Origin: Pseudomonas syringae CC1557
GTDB taxonomy: Bacteria; Pseudomonadota; Gammaproteobacteria; Pseudomonadales; Pseudomonadaceae
NCBI RefSeq assembly: GCF_000452705.1
Contig: NZ_CP007014.1
Location: forward strand, 2,976,001 to 3,040,000
Reading direction: 5' to 3'
Length of the DNA stretch: 64,000 nt
Part shown: positions 1-11,200 of the stretch, one piece after another
How positions within the stretch are numbered: the stretch's first letter is position 1
Layout: each line of letters begins with the position of its first letter
Position numbers and translations under genes: made by a program
Notes under the pieces: generated by a model
The model's input: only the letters and a program-made list of their open reading frames with translations
The model's database searches: none
What the model was told of the DNA's origin: nothing

Positions 1-745
1 CGCTGACGGGAATGCGGATAGCGCCAAGCGCCGCCGGGTCGTCAATACCGCCGAGGACACGCAGCGCCTGTTGACCGCTGCCCAGATCGCCCTGGCCACC
101 GGAATTGTCTTTCTGCATCGCCCGCAAACGATCCGCGATGTCCGTCACGCTGAGACCCAGACCGGCCATCAGCGTGGGGTCAAGGTCTACCTGAACTTCG
201 CGGTCCACACCGCCCACGCGGCTGATCTTAGCGACACCACGCACGGTCAGAAGCTGTTTGCTCAACTCATTGTCGACAAACCATGACAACGCTTCTTCGT
301 CCATGCGTGGCGCATCGACCACATAGGTCAGCAACGCTGTGGTATTGGTGGTCAGACGCGTTACCGACGGCGTGTCGAGGTTGGCTGGCAACTCAGCCGC
401 AGCACTGTCCACCGCATTGCGCACTTCGTTGAGGGCTTCGTTGCCATCCTTGTCGATGTCGAAGATCACCGTGATCATGACGCTGCCTTCGACAATTTGC
501 GTGGTGACATGCTTGAGCAGGCGCAGTGAGGTCAGCTTGTCTTCGAGCTTGCGCGCGACTTCGGTTTCCAGTTGCTCGGGGGCAGCGCCCTCCAGCGAGG
601 CACTGATGACCACTGCGGGCAGATCGGTGTCGGGAAAGTCCTGAATACCGAGACGGTTGAATCCGAGCACACCAAACAGCGTCAGCAGTAAAAACAGCAT
701 AACCGCCGGAACCGGATAACGAATCGACAACGCGGAGATATTCAT
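1..745 (-). CDS. pseC: RND efflux transporter, inner-membrane subunit (N-terminal part only)
   Basis: This is the proton-driven pump subunit of a tripartite RND exporter in the inner membrane. Translating the minus strand from the ATG at 745-743 gives MNISALSIRYPVPAVMLFLL, the usual RND start with a first membrane helix, followed by the periplasmic porter segment (GIQDFPDTDLP, then EGAAPEQLETEVARKLEDKL). The frame is open to the window edge, so about 248 of an expected 1000 or so residues are visible. Its ATG overlaps the TGA of pseB in an ATGA, which implies translational coupling. In P. syringae the PseABC pump helps secrete syringomycin and syringopeptin. The symbol rests on that context; the RND family call is secure. 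Confidence 0.85.
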   Translation of the reverse strand, partial: MNISALSIRYPVPAVMLFLLLTLFGVLGFNRLGIQDFPDTDLPAVVISASLEGAAPEQLETEVARKLEDKLTSLRLLKHVTTQIVEGSVMITVIFDIDKDGNEALNEVRNAVDSAAAELPANLDTPSVTRLTTNTTALLTYVVDAPRMDEEALSWFVDNELSKQLLTVRGVAKISRVGGVDREVQVDLDPTLMAGLGLSVTDIADRLRAMQKDNSGGQGDLGSGQQALRVLGGIDDPAALGAIRIPVS

Positions 746-1845
746 TGCGCCTGAGCCTCGGCGTTGACCAGCGTCACGCTGGCCCCGTCATTGAGAAAGG
801 CCCCGCCGCCACGGACGATCTGTGCCTGTTCAGCCAGCCCGCCGAGGATTTCCAGCGCCGATCCACGCCGCCGTCCGACCTCTACCACTTGCCGGCTGAC
901 GCGCATGTCGTTGCCCAGCACAAACACATAAGAGCGTCCATCGCGCAGAATCACGCTGGTGTCCGGAACCGTCAGCGCCGGGCTGGACGGCAGTTCGATG
1001 CGGCCGCTGGCGTACATGCCAGCGCGCGCCATCGACCCCACCGGCAGGGAGACGTAGACCAGCGCCCTGCTGGTCTTGCCGTCGAGTATCGGCGATACCA
1101 GGCGCACGCGCCCTTCGACCTCAATGCCGCCCGGCAATATCACGCGCGCCAGCTGGCCGACCTTCACGCCCGGCAGTTGTTGTGCATCCAGTTCCGCCTG
1201 CCACTCGATGCGGCCATCCCGGATCATCCTGAACATTTCGCTGCCTGCGGACACCACATCGCCAAGCAAGGCCTTGCGCCCGGAAATGATCCCGTCATCC
1301 ACCGCGACGATGCGCGTCTGCGCGAGCTTGATCCGTATGCTGCGCAGATCGGCGTTGGCTGAGGCCAGGTTGGCTTCGGCGGTCTGCACCTTGACCCGGT
1401 AATCTTCCAGTTGCTGCTCGGAAAGCGCCCCGCTTTGTCCGACCAATGCCGCACGTCGCGCATTGGAGCGGGCCTCTTGCAATTGTGCAGTGGCCTGGGC
1501 GACCGCCGACTTCTGTTTGTTTTCCTCGGCCAGCACGCTGTCATCGGCCAATGTCGCCAAGACTTGGCCCTTCTTCACCTGATCGCCGATATCAGCCTTC
1601 AAGCTGGCGATACGCAAGCTTCCGGTCTCGGCACTGATCACGGCTTCCTGCCAGGGCGCAAGCGCACCGCTGGCCACCCGTTCCTGCGGCCAGTCTTCGC
1701 GACGTGGTTGAATCGCTTCGACCGTCAGGCTGGTGGCCGGCGCTGCAACGGCGGCCGGGGTCGGTTCGGCACGGCCGAACAACAGCCAGCCCGAGATGCC
1801 CAACACCGCCAGCGTCAGCAGACCATAAACATGCATCTTCCTCAT
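742..1845 (-). CDS. pseB: RND efflux periplasmic adaptor (membrane fusion protein)
   Basis: This 367-residue membrane fusion protein links the inner-membrane pump PseC to the outer-membrane channel PseA. An N-terminal hydrophobic segment (about residues 8-24, GLLTLAVLGISGWLLFG) serves as signal or anchor. Next come a lipoyl-like half (ISAETGSLRIASLKADIGDQVKKGQVLATL, about 69-98), an alpha-hairpin rich in Ala/Gln/Glu (about 105-170), the second lipoyl half (VAVDDGIISGRKALLGDVVSAG) and a beta-barrel. The ATG overlaps the pseA stop by four bases and the stop overlaps the pseC start by four bases, so the three genes form one tightly coupled operon. The adaptor family is certain. The Pse assignment comes from the neighbouring syringopeptin-type genes. 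Confidence 0.88.
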   Translation of the reverse strand: MRKMHVYGLLTLAVLGISGWLLFGRAEPTPAAVAAPATSLTVEAIQPRREDWPQERVASGALAPWQEAVISAETGSLRIASLKADIGDQVKKGQVLATLADDSVLAEENKQKSAVAQATAQLQEARSNARRAALVGQSGALSEQQLEDYRVKVQTAEANLASANADLRSIRIKLAQTRIVAVDDGIISGRKALLGDVVSAGSEMFRMIRDGRIEWQAELDAQQLPGVKVGQLARVILPGGIEVEGRVRLVSPILDGKTSRALVYVSLPVGSMARAGMYASGRIELPSSPALTVPDTSVILRDGRSYVFVLGNDMRVSRQVVEVGRRRGSALEILGGLAEQAQIVRGGGAFLNDGASVTLVNAEAQAQ

Positions 1846-3272
1846 ACGCCGCCCCGCTTCGGTGTTTCACCGGCCAAACCGTTTCGACTGCCCTGCCATC
1901 CCCCGCCCAGGGCCTTGTACAGGGCAATCCAGTAGCGCACCTGATTTTGTTGCACGGTGATCAATTCGATTTGCGCCGAGAGCGCCGAGCGTCGAGCCAC
2001 TTCGCGGTCCAGCAGGCTGGCGTTGCCGGCCTGCCAGTTGCGGTCTGTGGCCTCGAACGACGCTTCATAACCGTCGCTGGCCCGCTGCGTACTGGCTTGC
2101 GAGCGCCGCGCAGCATCCAGACGCACCAGTGACTGCTCGACCTCCATGACTGCGGTGCGCAAGGTCTGCCGATAGGTCGCCAGGGCCGTGTCATAATCCG
2201 CCCGCGCCGAGTCCACTGCCGCTCTGCGCTTGCCTGCGTCGAACAGCGGAACAGTCAGTTGCGGGCCAAGGCTCCAGGTGCGGCTGAAGATTCCGGTGGT
2301 GGTCCCCACCTCGAACGCGCCGACCAGACTCAGGCTGGGCAGACGATCAGCCTGTGCAGCGCCGATCTTCGCATTTGCGGCGGCCAGTTCGCGCTCGCTG
2401 GATGCCAGGTCCGGGCGCTGGCGCACCAGGTCGGCGGGTATTTCCCGTACATCCAGCAACGCTGGCTGCGGCAATCGAGCGGGGTTATGGCCGAGTATTT
2501 CTCGCACCCGTTCCTCATCGCTGCCGGTCAGGGCCACCAGGCTTTTGAGCAGCACGTCGCACTCGCTTTGTTGGTTGATGAGCGTCGCATTGCTGGCCGC
2601 AGCACTGGCATCGCTCAACGATGAATCGGAGGCTGCGGTAAACCCGGCCTGAAACGACACGCGAGTCAGACGTGCAGTCTGCTCCTGGGATTGCGCCTGA
2701 TCACGGTAAGCGTTTACCAGCATCTGGCAGCCGCGGTACTGCACAAAGTCATCACCAACTTCGGCGGCCAGCGATACACGGGCGTCATGCCAGTCATTGA
2801 CACGTGCTTCGAGCAGATTGCGCGAAGCCTCGTCGGTGCGCCGCAGTTTGCCGAACAGGTCCAGTTCCCAGGACGCATCAAGGGTTGCGCCGGAGGTCGT
2901 ACCGCTCTGTTGTAATCCCTTCTGAGTGATGCCGGCGCGTGATTTGCTCACGCCGCCGTTCACTTGCGGCAGCCTGCCGGCAAAGCTGCCGTCCAGCGTC
3001 GCGCGTGCCTGGGCGATACGCGCCAGAGCCTGGTCGAGGGACGGGCTGTCTGCCTGTGCCAGACGCAGCAGGGTTGCCAGTGCCGGGTCATTGAACTGTT
3101 GCCACCAATCCTGCAGTCCAACCATCGACGCACCATGAGGCAGCGGCGCATGCCACTGGCTGGCAACCTCCACCGCAGGCAACTGGTAATCCGGGCCTAG
3201 CGTGCAGCCGCTCAGCAATGAAACCAAAAACGTTGACGCCAGGAAGTGGCCAGCAGGTTTGCCAATAGACAT
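1842..3272 (-). CDS. pseA: Outer-membrane efflux lipoprotein, NodT/OprM family
   Basis: This is the outer-membrane channel of the pump. The frame stays open upstream to 3398, but I place the start at the ATG ending at 3272. The protein then begins MSIGKPAGHFLASTFLVSLLSGC, a lipoprotein signal with lipobox LSGC and Cys23, followed by the family hallmark TLGPDYQLP. The longer version would put about 42 odd residues ahead of the signal. The mature 476-residue protein carries two TolC-type repeats (for example SWELDLFGKLRR and the later RPDLASSERELAAANAKIGAAQADRLPS region). It is first in the operon with pseB and pseC. A syr-syp-type box lies about 150 bp upstream, which suggests control by the SalA/SyrF LuxR-family regulators. 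Confidence 0.87.
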   Translation of the reverse strand: MSIGKPAGHFLASTFLVSLLSGCTLGPDYQLPAVEVASQWHAPLPHGASMVGLQDWWQQFNDPALATLLRLAQADSPSLDQALARIAQARATLDGSFAGRLPQVNGGVSKSRAGITQKGLQQSGTTSGATLDASWELDLFGKLRRTDEASRNLLEARVNDWHDARVSLAAEVGDDFVQYRGCQMLVNAYRDQAQSQEQTARLTRVSFQAGFTAASDSSLSDASAAASNATLINQQSECDVLLKSLVALTGSDEERVREILGHNPARLPQPALLDVREIPADLVRQRPDLASSERELAAANAKIGAAQADRLPSLSLVGAFEVGTTTGIFSRTWSLGPQLTVPLFDAGKRRAAVDSARADYDTALATYRQTLRTAVMEVEQSLVRLDAARRSQASTQRASDGYEASFEATDRNWQAGNASLLDREVARRSALSAQIELITVQQNQVRYWIALYKALGGGWQGSRNGLAGETPKRGGV

Positions 3273-3423
3273 AAAGCTCTCGAAGATTCCGGAACAGTGG
3301 TGTCTTGAGAAATGGAGCAACGGGGTAAGAATCCGAACGATCAGGAATGCTGTCGCGAGATTTCTTACTGCGCCACAAATTCCTTTCGTAGCATGCATTT
3401 AACCCCTGAGGCCGGGGCATGTC

Positions 3424-3443
3424 TGTCGTGGAATACGGGGACA
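3424..3443. promoter_or_regulatory. Candidate syr-syp box between pseA and dat
   Basis: The 20-bp inverted repeat TGTCGTG-N6-GGGGACA matches the published syr-syp box pattern (TGTCCCG-N6-CGGGACA) at the conserved outer TGTC and GACA and most inner bases. It lies 152 bp from the pseA start and 107 bp from the dat start, so one dimer of a LuxR-type activator could serve both directions. The match was made by eye against a remembered consensus. Confidence 0.7.
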
Positions 3444-3459
3444 GTCCCGCGGCGATAAG

Positions 3460-3487
3460 TTGGCGATCACCTTAAGGTTCTTACAGA
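3460..3487 (+). promoter_or_regulatory. Possible promoter for dat
   Basis: TTGGCG (3460-3465) and TACAGA (3482-3487) are separated by 16 bp, a weak sigma-70-like pair. It begins 17 bp after the syr-syp-type box, a spacing that suits an activator bound just upstream of the -35. A transcript would have a leader of about 55 nt ending in the AAGGGA ribosome site at 3538-3543. Low confidence, because it was picked by eye. Confidence 0.3.
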
Positions 3488-3549
3488 ATCGGGCTCTGCT
3501 CGAACCGAGTAGCCAATGAATCCGTACCTGTGCCAACAAGGGATCGACT

Positions 3550-4884
3550 ATGGAAGAGTTAATTAATCTCAAGAAACTGGAGTCGAATGCGCGCACCTAT
3601 GCAGCGACGTTCCAGCAGCTGTTTGTCAGCGGCAAGGGAATGCGAGTCAAGGATGCCAACGGCCAGGAATACCTTGACTGCCTGTCGAACGCTGGCACGC
3701 TTGCACTGGGTCATAACCCACAGGTGGTCCGTGAAGCGGTGATCGAATTCCTCAACAGTGATCATCTGCAGCAGGCTCTTGACCTGGCCACACCGGCCAA
3801 GCACGCGTTTGTAGAAGAACTGTTCGCGACGTTGCCCGCCAGCATGCGTGACAACAGCAAAATCCTGTTCTGCGGCCCCAGCGGTTCAGACGCAGTGGAA
3901 GCCGCAATCAAACTGGCCCGCCACTACACCCAGCGCTCGCCGTTGATGTCCTTCCACGGCGGTTACCACGGTATGACCGCTGGCGCGTTGTCGGCCATGG
4001 GCAACCTTAATCCCAAGGCCGGCCTGCTGGCCCAGGGCACCCACTTCCTGCCCTACCCCTATCGCTTCCGCTGCCCGTTCGGTACCGATGGCGAACACAC
4101 CGACCGTCTCTCCATCGAATACATCCGCACTGTACTCAGTGACCCGGAAAGCGGCGTGTCCAAACCGGCGGCGGTGGTGGTCGAAGTGATCCAGGGCGAA
4201 GGCGGCTGCATCGCAGCATCGGCCGAGTGGCTGCGCGCCGTGCGGGATATCACCCGCGAGTTGGGGATCTTGCTGATTATCGATGAAGTGCAAACCGGAC
4301 TCGGACGTACCGGCAACCTGTTTGCCATCGAACATTCCGGGATAACGCCGGATATTCTGGTGCTGTCCAAGGCCATCGGCGGCGGCTACCCGATATCAGT
4401 GATCGTCTATGCCGCACACTTGGATACGTGGGGCCCAGGCATGCACGCAGGTACGTTCCGTGGTAATCAGGTAGCGATGGTTGCCGGGGCTGCGACCATG
4501 CGTCATATCAAGGAGCACGATCTGGTCGGCAATGCCACGCGCCGGGGTGAGCAGTTGCACAGTGGGCTGGAGGATATCGCCCGGCAGTTCCCGTTTATCG
4601 GTGATGTACGTGGCCGTGGGCTGATGCTAGGGGTGGAAATCGTCAAGCCGGGCAGCGGATCACGTCCGGGGGCTGGCGATGGTGCACGTGCACGTGCGAT
4701 CAAGCTGGAGTGCTTCGACAACGGCATGATGATCGAGACCGGCGGGCGCAACAGCGCAGTCCTGCGCTTCCTGCCACCTTTGAACATTACCGAGTCGGAA
4801 GTGGGCATGGTTCTCGACCGCTTCGAGCAGGCCCTCAAAAGCAGTAGCGCAGCACGTGTTTCCAGCGTCAGTGCGGTAGGCTGA
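3550..4884 (+). CDS. dat: Diaminobutyrate--2-oxoglutarate aminotransferase
   Basis: This class-III PLP aminotransferase is expected to convert aspartate-4-semialdehyde and glutamate to 2,4-diaminobutyrate (Dab). In the 444-residue protein the phosphate-binding GPSGSDAVEAAIK is at 109-121, the cofactor-contacting IIDEVQTGLGRTG at 243-255, and the PLP lysine in LSKAIGGGYP is K274. The early GTLALGHNPQV is typical of DABA aminotransferases. The start is supported by AAGGGA six bases upstream. It is the only plus-strand gene here and lies between the two export systems. Two modules of SypC carry a Dab code, so its role as precursor supplier is a good fit. Other class-III aminotransferases such as GABA transaminases share the fold, and the context decides. 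Confidence 0.88.
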   Translation: MEELINLKKLESNARTYAATFQQLFVSGKGMRVKDANGQEYLDCLSNAGTLALGHNPQVVREAVIEFLNSDHLQQALDLATPAKHAFVEELFATLPASMRDNSKILFCGPSGSDAVEAAIKLARHYTQRSPLMSFHGGYHGMTAGALSAMGNLNPKAGLLAQGTHFLPYPYRFRCPFGTDGEHTDRLSIEYIRTVLSDPESGVSKPAAVVVEVIQGEGGCIAASAEWLRAVRDITRELGILLIIDEVQTGLGRTGNLFAIEHSGITPDILVLSKAIGGGYPISVIVYAAHLDTWGPGMHAGTFRGNQVAMVAGAATMRHIKEHDLVGNATRRGEQLHSGLEDIARQFPFIGDVRGRGLMLGVEIVKPGSGSRPGAGDGARARAIKLECFDNGMMIETGGRNSAVLRFLPPLNITESEVGMVLDRFEQALKSSSAARVSSVSAVG

Positions 4885-4916
4885 GCACTCGCAAAAGCTT
4901 GCTCGAGAGGTTGATG

Positions 4917-4940
4917 CAGCCGACAGATAGCCGTCGGCTG
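4917..4940. terminator. Hairpin after dat, possible weak terminator
   Basis: CAGCCGAC (4917-4924) pairs perfectly with GTCGGCTG (4933-4940) around an 8-nt loop, 33 bp after the dat stop in the gap between convergent dat and pseF. No T-run follows on either strand, so it may be a 3'-end stabilizer rather than a Rho-independent terminator. Confidence 0.3.
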
Positions 4941-5069
4941 TATGGGCCCTCACGAACAGAATCCCCGTCCTGAAGCCTCCTGCGTCCATATGTCATACGC
5001 CGATCTTTTTGACTCCGCCCGCAGGCGTCTTTCAGCGTGCGGTCGCGCACTGTCGTTACTCTTCCTTGT

Positions 5070-5089
5070 GCAGGACATCCTTGTCCTGC
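5070..5089. terminator. Hairpin just after pseF, possible weak terminator
   Basis: GCAGGACA (5070-5077) pairs perfectly with TGTCCTGC (5082-5089) around a 4-nt loop, about 10 bp past the pseF stop (5099). This position suits the 3' end of the pse/syp transcript on the minus strand. The following bases are purine-rich and not a U-tract, so true intrinsic termination is doubtful. Confidence 0.35.
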
Positions 5090-5098
5090 GATCCCCTG

Positions 5099-7060
<1,962 letters not shown>

Positions 7061-7062
7061 GG

Positions 7063-8220
7063 TCAGGCCCCCGTTGCCGCTGGTGTGGCCGACGGCTCAC
7101 CGATTACCACCTGGTCACCCTCGGCAAGGCCACTCTTGATTTCGACCCGCACGTTGTTGTTGATGCCGGCCTGCACATTGCGGCTCTGGGCCTGGCCCTG
7201 CTCGTCCATCACGCGCACCGGGAAGGTGCCGTCGCCGTTCTTGTCGCCCAAGGCCGCAACCGGCACAGTCAGTACGTCCCTGGCCTTTTCACGCACGATA
7301 TGCACCTGGGCGGTCATCGAAATACGCAGACGGTGATCAGGGTTGGGGACGTCGAACAACGCGTTGTAGAACACCGCACTGTTCGGCTTGCTGGCGTTGC
7401 TTGACTGCGCGTCAAGAAAGTTCTGCGGCGCCGGTTCCGTGCCTTTCAGTTTGGCGTAATAGCGTTTTTCGGCATCGCCGAGGATGGTGAAATACACCTC
7501 TTGCCCAGGGGTGATATGAATCACGTCGGCCTCGGAGACCTGCGCCTTGACGGTCATGGTGTCCAGATCTGCCAGTTTGAGAATCACCGGCGTCAGTTGG
7601 CTGGCGATCACAGTCTGACCTTCCTGGGTCACGATACCCACTACGTCACCGCTGATCGGCGCGACGATGCGAGTGTAGCCCAGGTTGATCCTGGCGGTCT
7701 CGATCTGGATTCCTGCGTCGCGCACTTGTGCCTCCAGCGAGCGCAGGTTGGCACTCCGGACCTCGAAGTCCGATTGCGCCGTATCGAAGTCCTTTTGCGA
7801 GATCGCGTCATCCGCACGCAGTTGTTTGTAGCGTTGGTAAATGGCTTTGGCGTCCTTGAGCTGCGCGATAGCCGCGTCCTTCTGGGCGATCAGGTTCTGT
7901 TCGTTGACCTGCGACTGGCGCAGGGTGTTCTGCAGCACAACAGGATCGATTTCCGCCAGCCACTGACCTTGTTTGACCTTGTCGCCCAGATTGACCTTCA
8001 GTGACTTGAGCTGGCCCGAGACCTGCGCGCCGACGTCAACCTGCTTGATGCCTTGCAGCACCCCGCTGGCCAGCACCGAGTTTTCGATATCGCTGCGTTC
8101 GACCTTGGCAGTCAGGTACTCCGGTGGCTTTTCCGGGGAATGGATGCTGTAGGCAATACCCGCCGCCACAACCAACAGCACAACAACAATGAGCACTTTT
8201 CGAAATTTCAACTTTTTCAT
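7063..8220 (-). CDS. pseE: MacA-like periplasmic adaptor of ABC exporter
   Basis: This 385-residue adaptor has an uncleaved N-terminal anchor (about residues 8-25, KVLIVVVLLVVAAGIAYS), a lipoyl half (GAQVSGQLKSLKVNLGDKVKQGQWLAEIDP, about 63-92), a long alpha-hairpin (about 95-165), the second lipoyl half (VAPISGDVVGIVTQEGQTV) and a C-terminal beta-barrel with VPVAALGDKNGDG. It pairs with PseF. The gene starts 63 bp after the sypC stop on the same strand with only a small hairpin between, so it may be read through from sypC. No strong Shine-Dalgarno site is visible just ahead of the ATG, which would fit dependence on upstream translation. Confidence 0.9.
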   Translation of the reverse strand: MKKLKFRKVLIVVVLLVVAAGIAYSIHSPEKPPEYLTAKVERSDIENSVLASGVLQGIKQVDVGAQVSGQLKSLKVNLGDKVKQGQWLAEIDPVVLQNTLRQSQVNEQNLIAQKDAAIAQLKDAKAIYQRYKQLRADDAISQKDFDTAQSDFEVRSANLRSLEAQVRDAGIQIETARINLGYTRIVAPISGDVVGIVTQEGQTVIASQLTPVILKLADLDTMTVKAQVSEADVIHITPGQEVYFTILGDAEKRYYAKLKGTEPAPQNFLDAQSSNASKPNSAVFYNALFDVPNPDHRLRISMTAQVHIVREKARDVLTVPVAALGDKNGDGTFPVRVMDEQGQAQSRNVQAGINNNVRVEIKSGLAEGDQVVIGEPSATPAATGA

Positions 8221-8248
8221 AGAAAGCCACGAATGTGTTGAGGATTGA

Positions 8249-8268
8249 CCCGGCGATCAACCGCCGGG
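8249..8268 (-). terminator. Hairpin between sypC and pseE
   Basis: CCCGGCG (8249-8255) pairs with CGCCGGG (8262-8268) around a 6-nt loop in the 63-bp gap between sypC and pseE. The minus-strand tail is TCAATCC and not a U-run. It could be a partial terminator that lowers pseEF expression relative to sypC, or a processing or stability element. Confidence 0.35.
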
Positions 8269-8283
8269 CTTGAAGAAACGACG

Positions 8284-11200
8284 TTATCGACGGGGTAGCC
8301 ACCAGTTCGCCAGATGCTGTACATGCTGCGCCTTGAGGATGGTGAAATGGTTACCCGGCCCACGCCAGACGGTGAGATCCGGGGCACACTGGCGCCAGCC
8401 GCTGACCATCGCCTGTTGCTCGCGCTGATTGCCCGCCGCATCCAGCACCGGGTCATCAGCCAGCACCAGACGCACCGGTCCGGTGTAGATCTGCGAGGGT
8501 TCATAACGGGTGCGCAACGCCGTACCGAAGGCTCGTGCAGGCCCGCGCATCGCGTCCGGCGACGAACGCTGCGGCAGCATCCCTGCCCTCACCATTCCAG
8601 CATGCAACAAGCGCATCTGGCCGATATCGTCCTGGGCCCGGAAGGCCGTACGGTCGATGCCAAGCGGCTTGCCCGCAGCCAGCTCCATGGTTTCGATCAA
8701 ACGCTCCAGTACGCCTATCGCGGTGTAAGGTTTGCCCACTACGCCGTTGCCGCCCGGCGACTCACTGTCGATCAGTGTCAGCGAAGACACTTCCCTGCCG
8801 CGTGCCGTCAGGCGAGTGGCCATTTCAAACGCCACCCAGCCGCCGAACGAATGACCGAGCAGATGCACCGGCCCTTCCGGCTGAGTACTGTCGAGTGCTT
8901 GCAAATAAGCCTCGGCGGCGGTTTCCACCAGGCTGTAAGGCACCGTGCGGCCATCCAGCCCGCGTGGTTGCAGCCCGTGGATCGGCCAGTGCGGGCCCAA
9001 GGCATCGGCCAGGCTGATGAAACCGGTCACACTGTCCCCTGCCCCCGGTACACAGAAAATTGGCGCGTGATCGCGACGTCCGCCCTGAATCGTCAGCAAT
9101 GGCCGGTGGATGCTGTCGGCCCCCCGTGGACGATCGGGCAGATCAGCCAACGCCTGGCTAATCGCCTGCCCCAGGCCCTCGATATGCGGCGACTTCATCA
9201 TGCTCAAGTGATCGCCCGCCACCTTGATACTGCGCAACTGACTGACTGGCAGGACGCTATCCCAGCCCAGGTAACCGCTGTGTCGTTGTGAGTTGGGTTG
9301 CCACTCGATGGCAGTGAACAGGTGCAGCGGCACGCTGTTGGGGTAAATCGTGTAGTTGGCCTGCGCATGACCGTGGGCAACCTCCCGATCGAGGTACTGG
9401 CAAAGACCCTCGTTCGTGTAGATGTCCAGCTCAGGCGGCAGCGCACCCTGCTCACGGCAGTACTGCAGGAGCCCGAGGAAATCCAGGGCCTCCCGGTTTT
9501 CACGCACTCGTTCCAGGGCCTCCAGGGCCTGCGTGCATTCGCCTCGGGCTCTCCAGAACTGCTCGCAGTGTTCCAGCAGATGCTGACGGTGTGCGGTCTG
9601 CAGGTCCCAGCGATCGCGACCCTGGTCCACCAGGCGCGGCATGTAGGTGTCGATTAGGCCGATAAACTCCACCTCCTCGTCCATGCCCTCCAGCTGGATG
9701 GCGATTTCGTAAGCCAGAAGCCCACCGAACGACCAGCCTGCCAGACGATAAGGCCCGTGCGGTTGAACACTGCGCATCGCCCCCAACAAGCGTGTTGCCA
9801 TGCATTCCATGGTCCACAACTGTTCCTGACCGAGGGGGACGCCGCTCAACCCGTAGACCGGAATATCGCTGTCGATGTGTACCGCCAGCGCCGGGAAATG
9901 CGCGTCCTGGCCGGTGAACTCGTGGACCAGGAACAATGGTTGCTGGCTACCGCTGGTGCGCACCGGCACCAGCTGCTCATGAAGCTGCGGCGGTGCAACC
10001 TCTTTGCTGCGGTTGCCCAGCAGACTTGCCAGGGCCGCGACGCTGGCGTGCTGGAAAACGTCGGCCAGGGATACCGACAAGCCACTCTGTACCAGTTGGT
10101 TGACCAGTCGAACCGCCATCAGCGAGTGACCGCCGAGACTGAAGAAGCTGTCATGACGTCCCACTTGCTGCACCTCGAGTACCTCCGCCCAGGCTTTCGC
10201 CAGACTAATCTCCAACTCCCCTGCCGGGGCTTCAAACGCACCGCTTGCGAACTGATCCGCTGTCGGTGCTGGCAGTGCCTGCACATCCACCTTGCCATTG
10301 AGCGTCAGCGGCAAGTCTTGCAGGCAGATGAACACGCTTGGCACCATGTATTCCGGCAAGCCGGCGCTCAGTTGTGCACGCAGGGCTTCCGCCTCGGGTG
10401 CCTCAACGTCCGCATGCACGGTGTAGTAAGCCACCAGACGCGTGTCGCCCGGGCTGTCTTCGCGCGCAACCACCACCGAGTTGCGCACGCCATCGCACGC
10501 ATGCAGGCTGCTTTCGACTTCCCCAGGTTCGACGCGGAAGCCGCGGATCTTCACCTGGCCATCGTTACGCGCAAGGTATTCCAGATTGCCGTCCGGCAAC
10601 CAGCGCGCCAGGTCGCCGGTGCGATAGAGCCGCGCATCCGTCTGCTGACTGAACGGGTCGTCGCTGAAGCGTTCGGCGGTCAGTTCAGGACGGTTCAGGT
10701 AACCCAGCGCGACCCCGACACCGCCGATGTAGATCTCGCCGACGCAGCCCATCGGCACCGGCTCGCCGCACGCGTCGAGCAGATAGATGCGCACGTTGGC
10801 GTTGGGTTTGCCGATTGGCAGGCTCAGGGTGCCCGGCTGCACGTCGAACACTTCGTAACGAGTAGCGCACGTCGTGCCCTCGGTCGGGCCGTAGCCGTTG
10901 AACAGGCGCACTTGAGAGGAATGCTCACGTACCCGGCGGAACGACGCCGGATCCGCCCGTTCGCCACCGCACTCCAGCATGCGCAAGCCTGCCAGAGCCT
11001 CGGGAATCAAACCGGCATACAGGTTGAACAAGGCGGTCGAACTGAACATTACCGTCACTTCGTGGCGTTTGAGCAAGGCGGCAAAGGCTGCTGGATCGAG
11101 CAATACAGAGGGCTCGACAATGATCGACTGGCCGCCATTGAGCAACGCTCCCCAGATTTCCGGGCTGCTGGCGTCGAACGCCGGGTTGGAGGAAAACGCC

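Noticed and set aside
71..644. Two small plus-strand open frames at the left edge
   Set aside because: They lie antisense to pseC, whose minus-strand translation is clearly an RND transporter.
3273..3398. Upstream extension of pseA to the ATG at 3398
   Set aside because: It would place 42 residues before a textbook lipoprotein signal peptide, so the internal ATG at 3272 is preferred.
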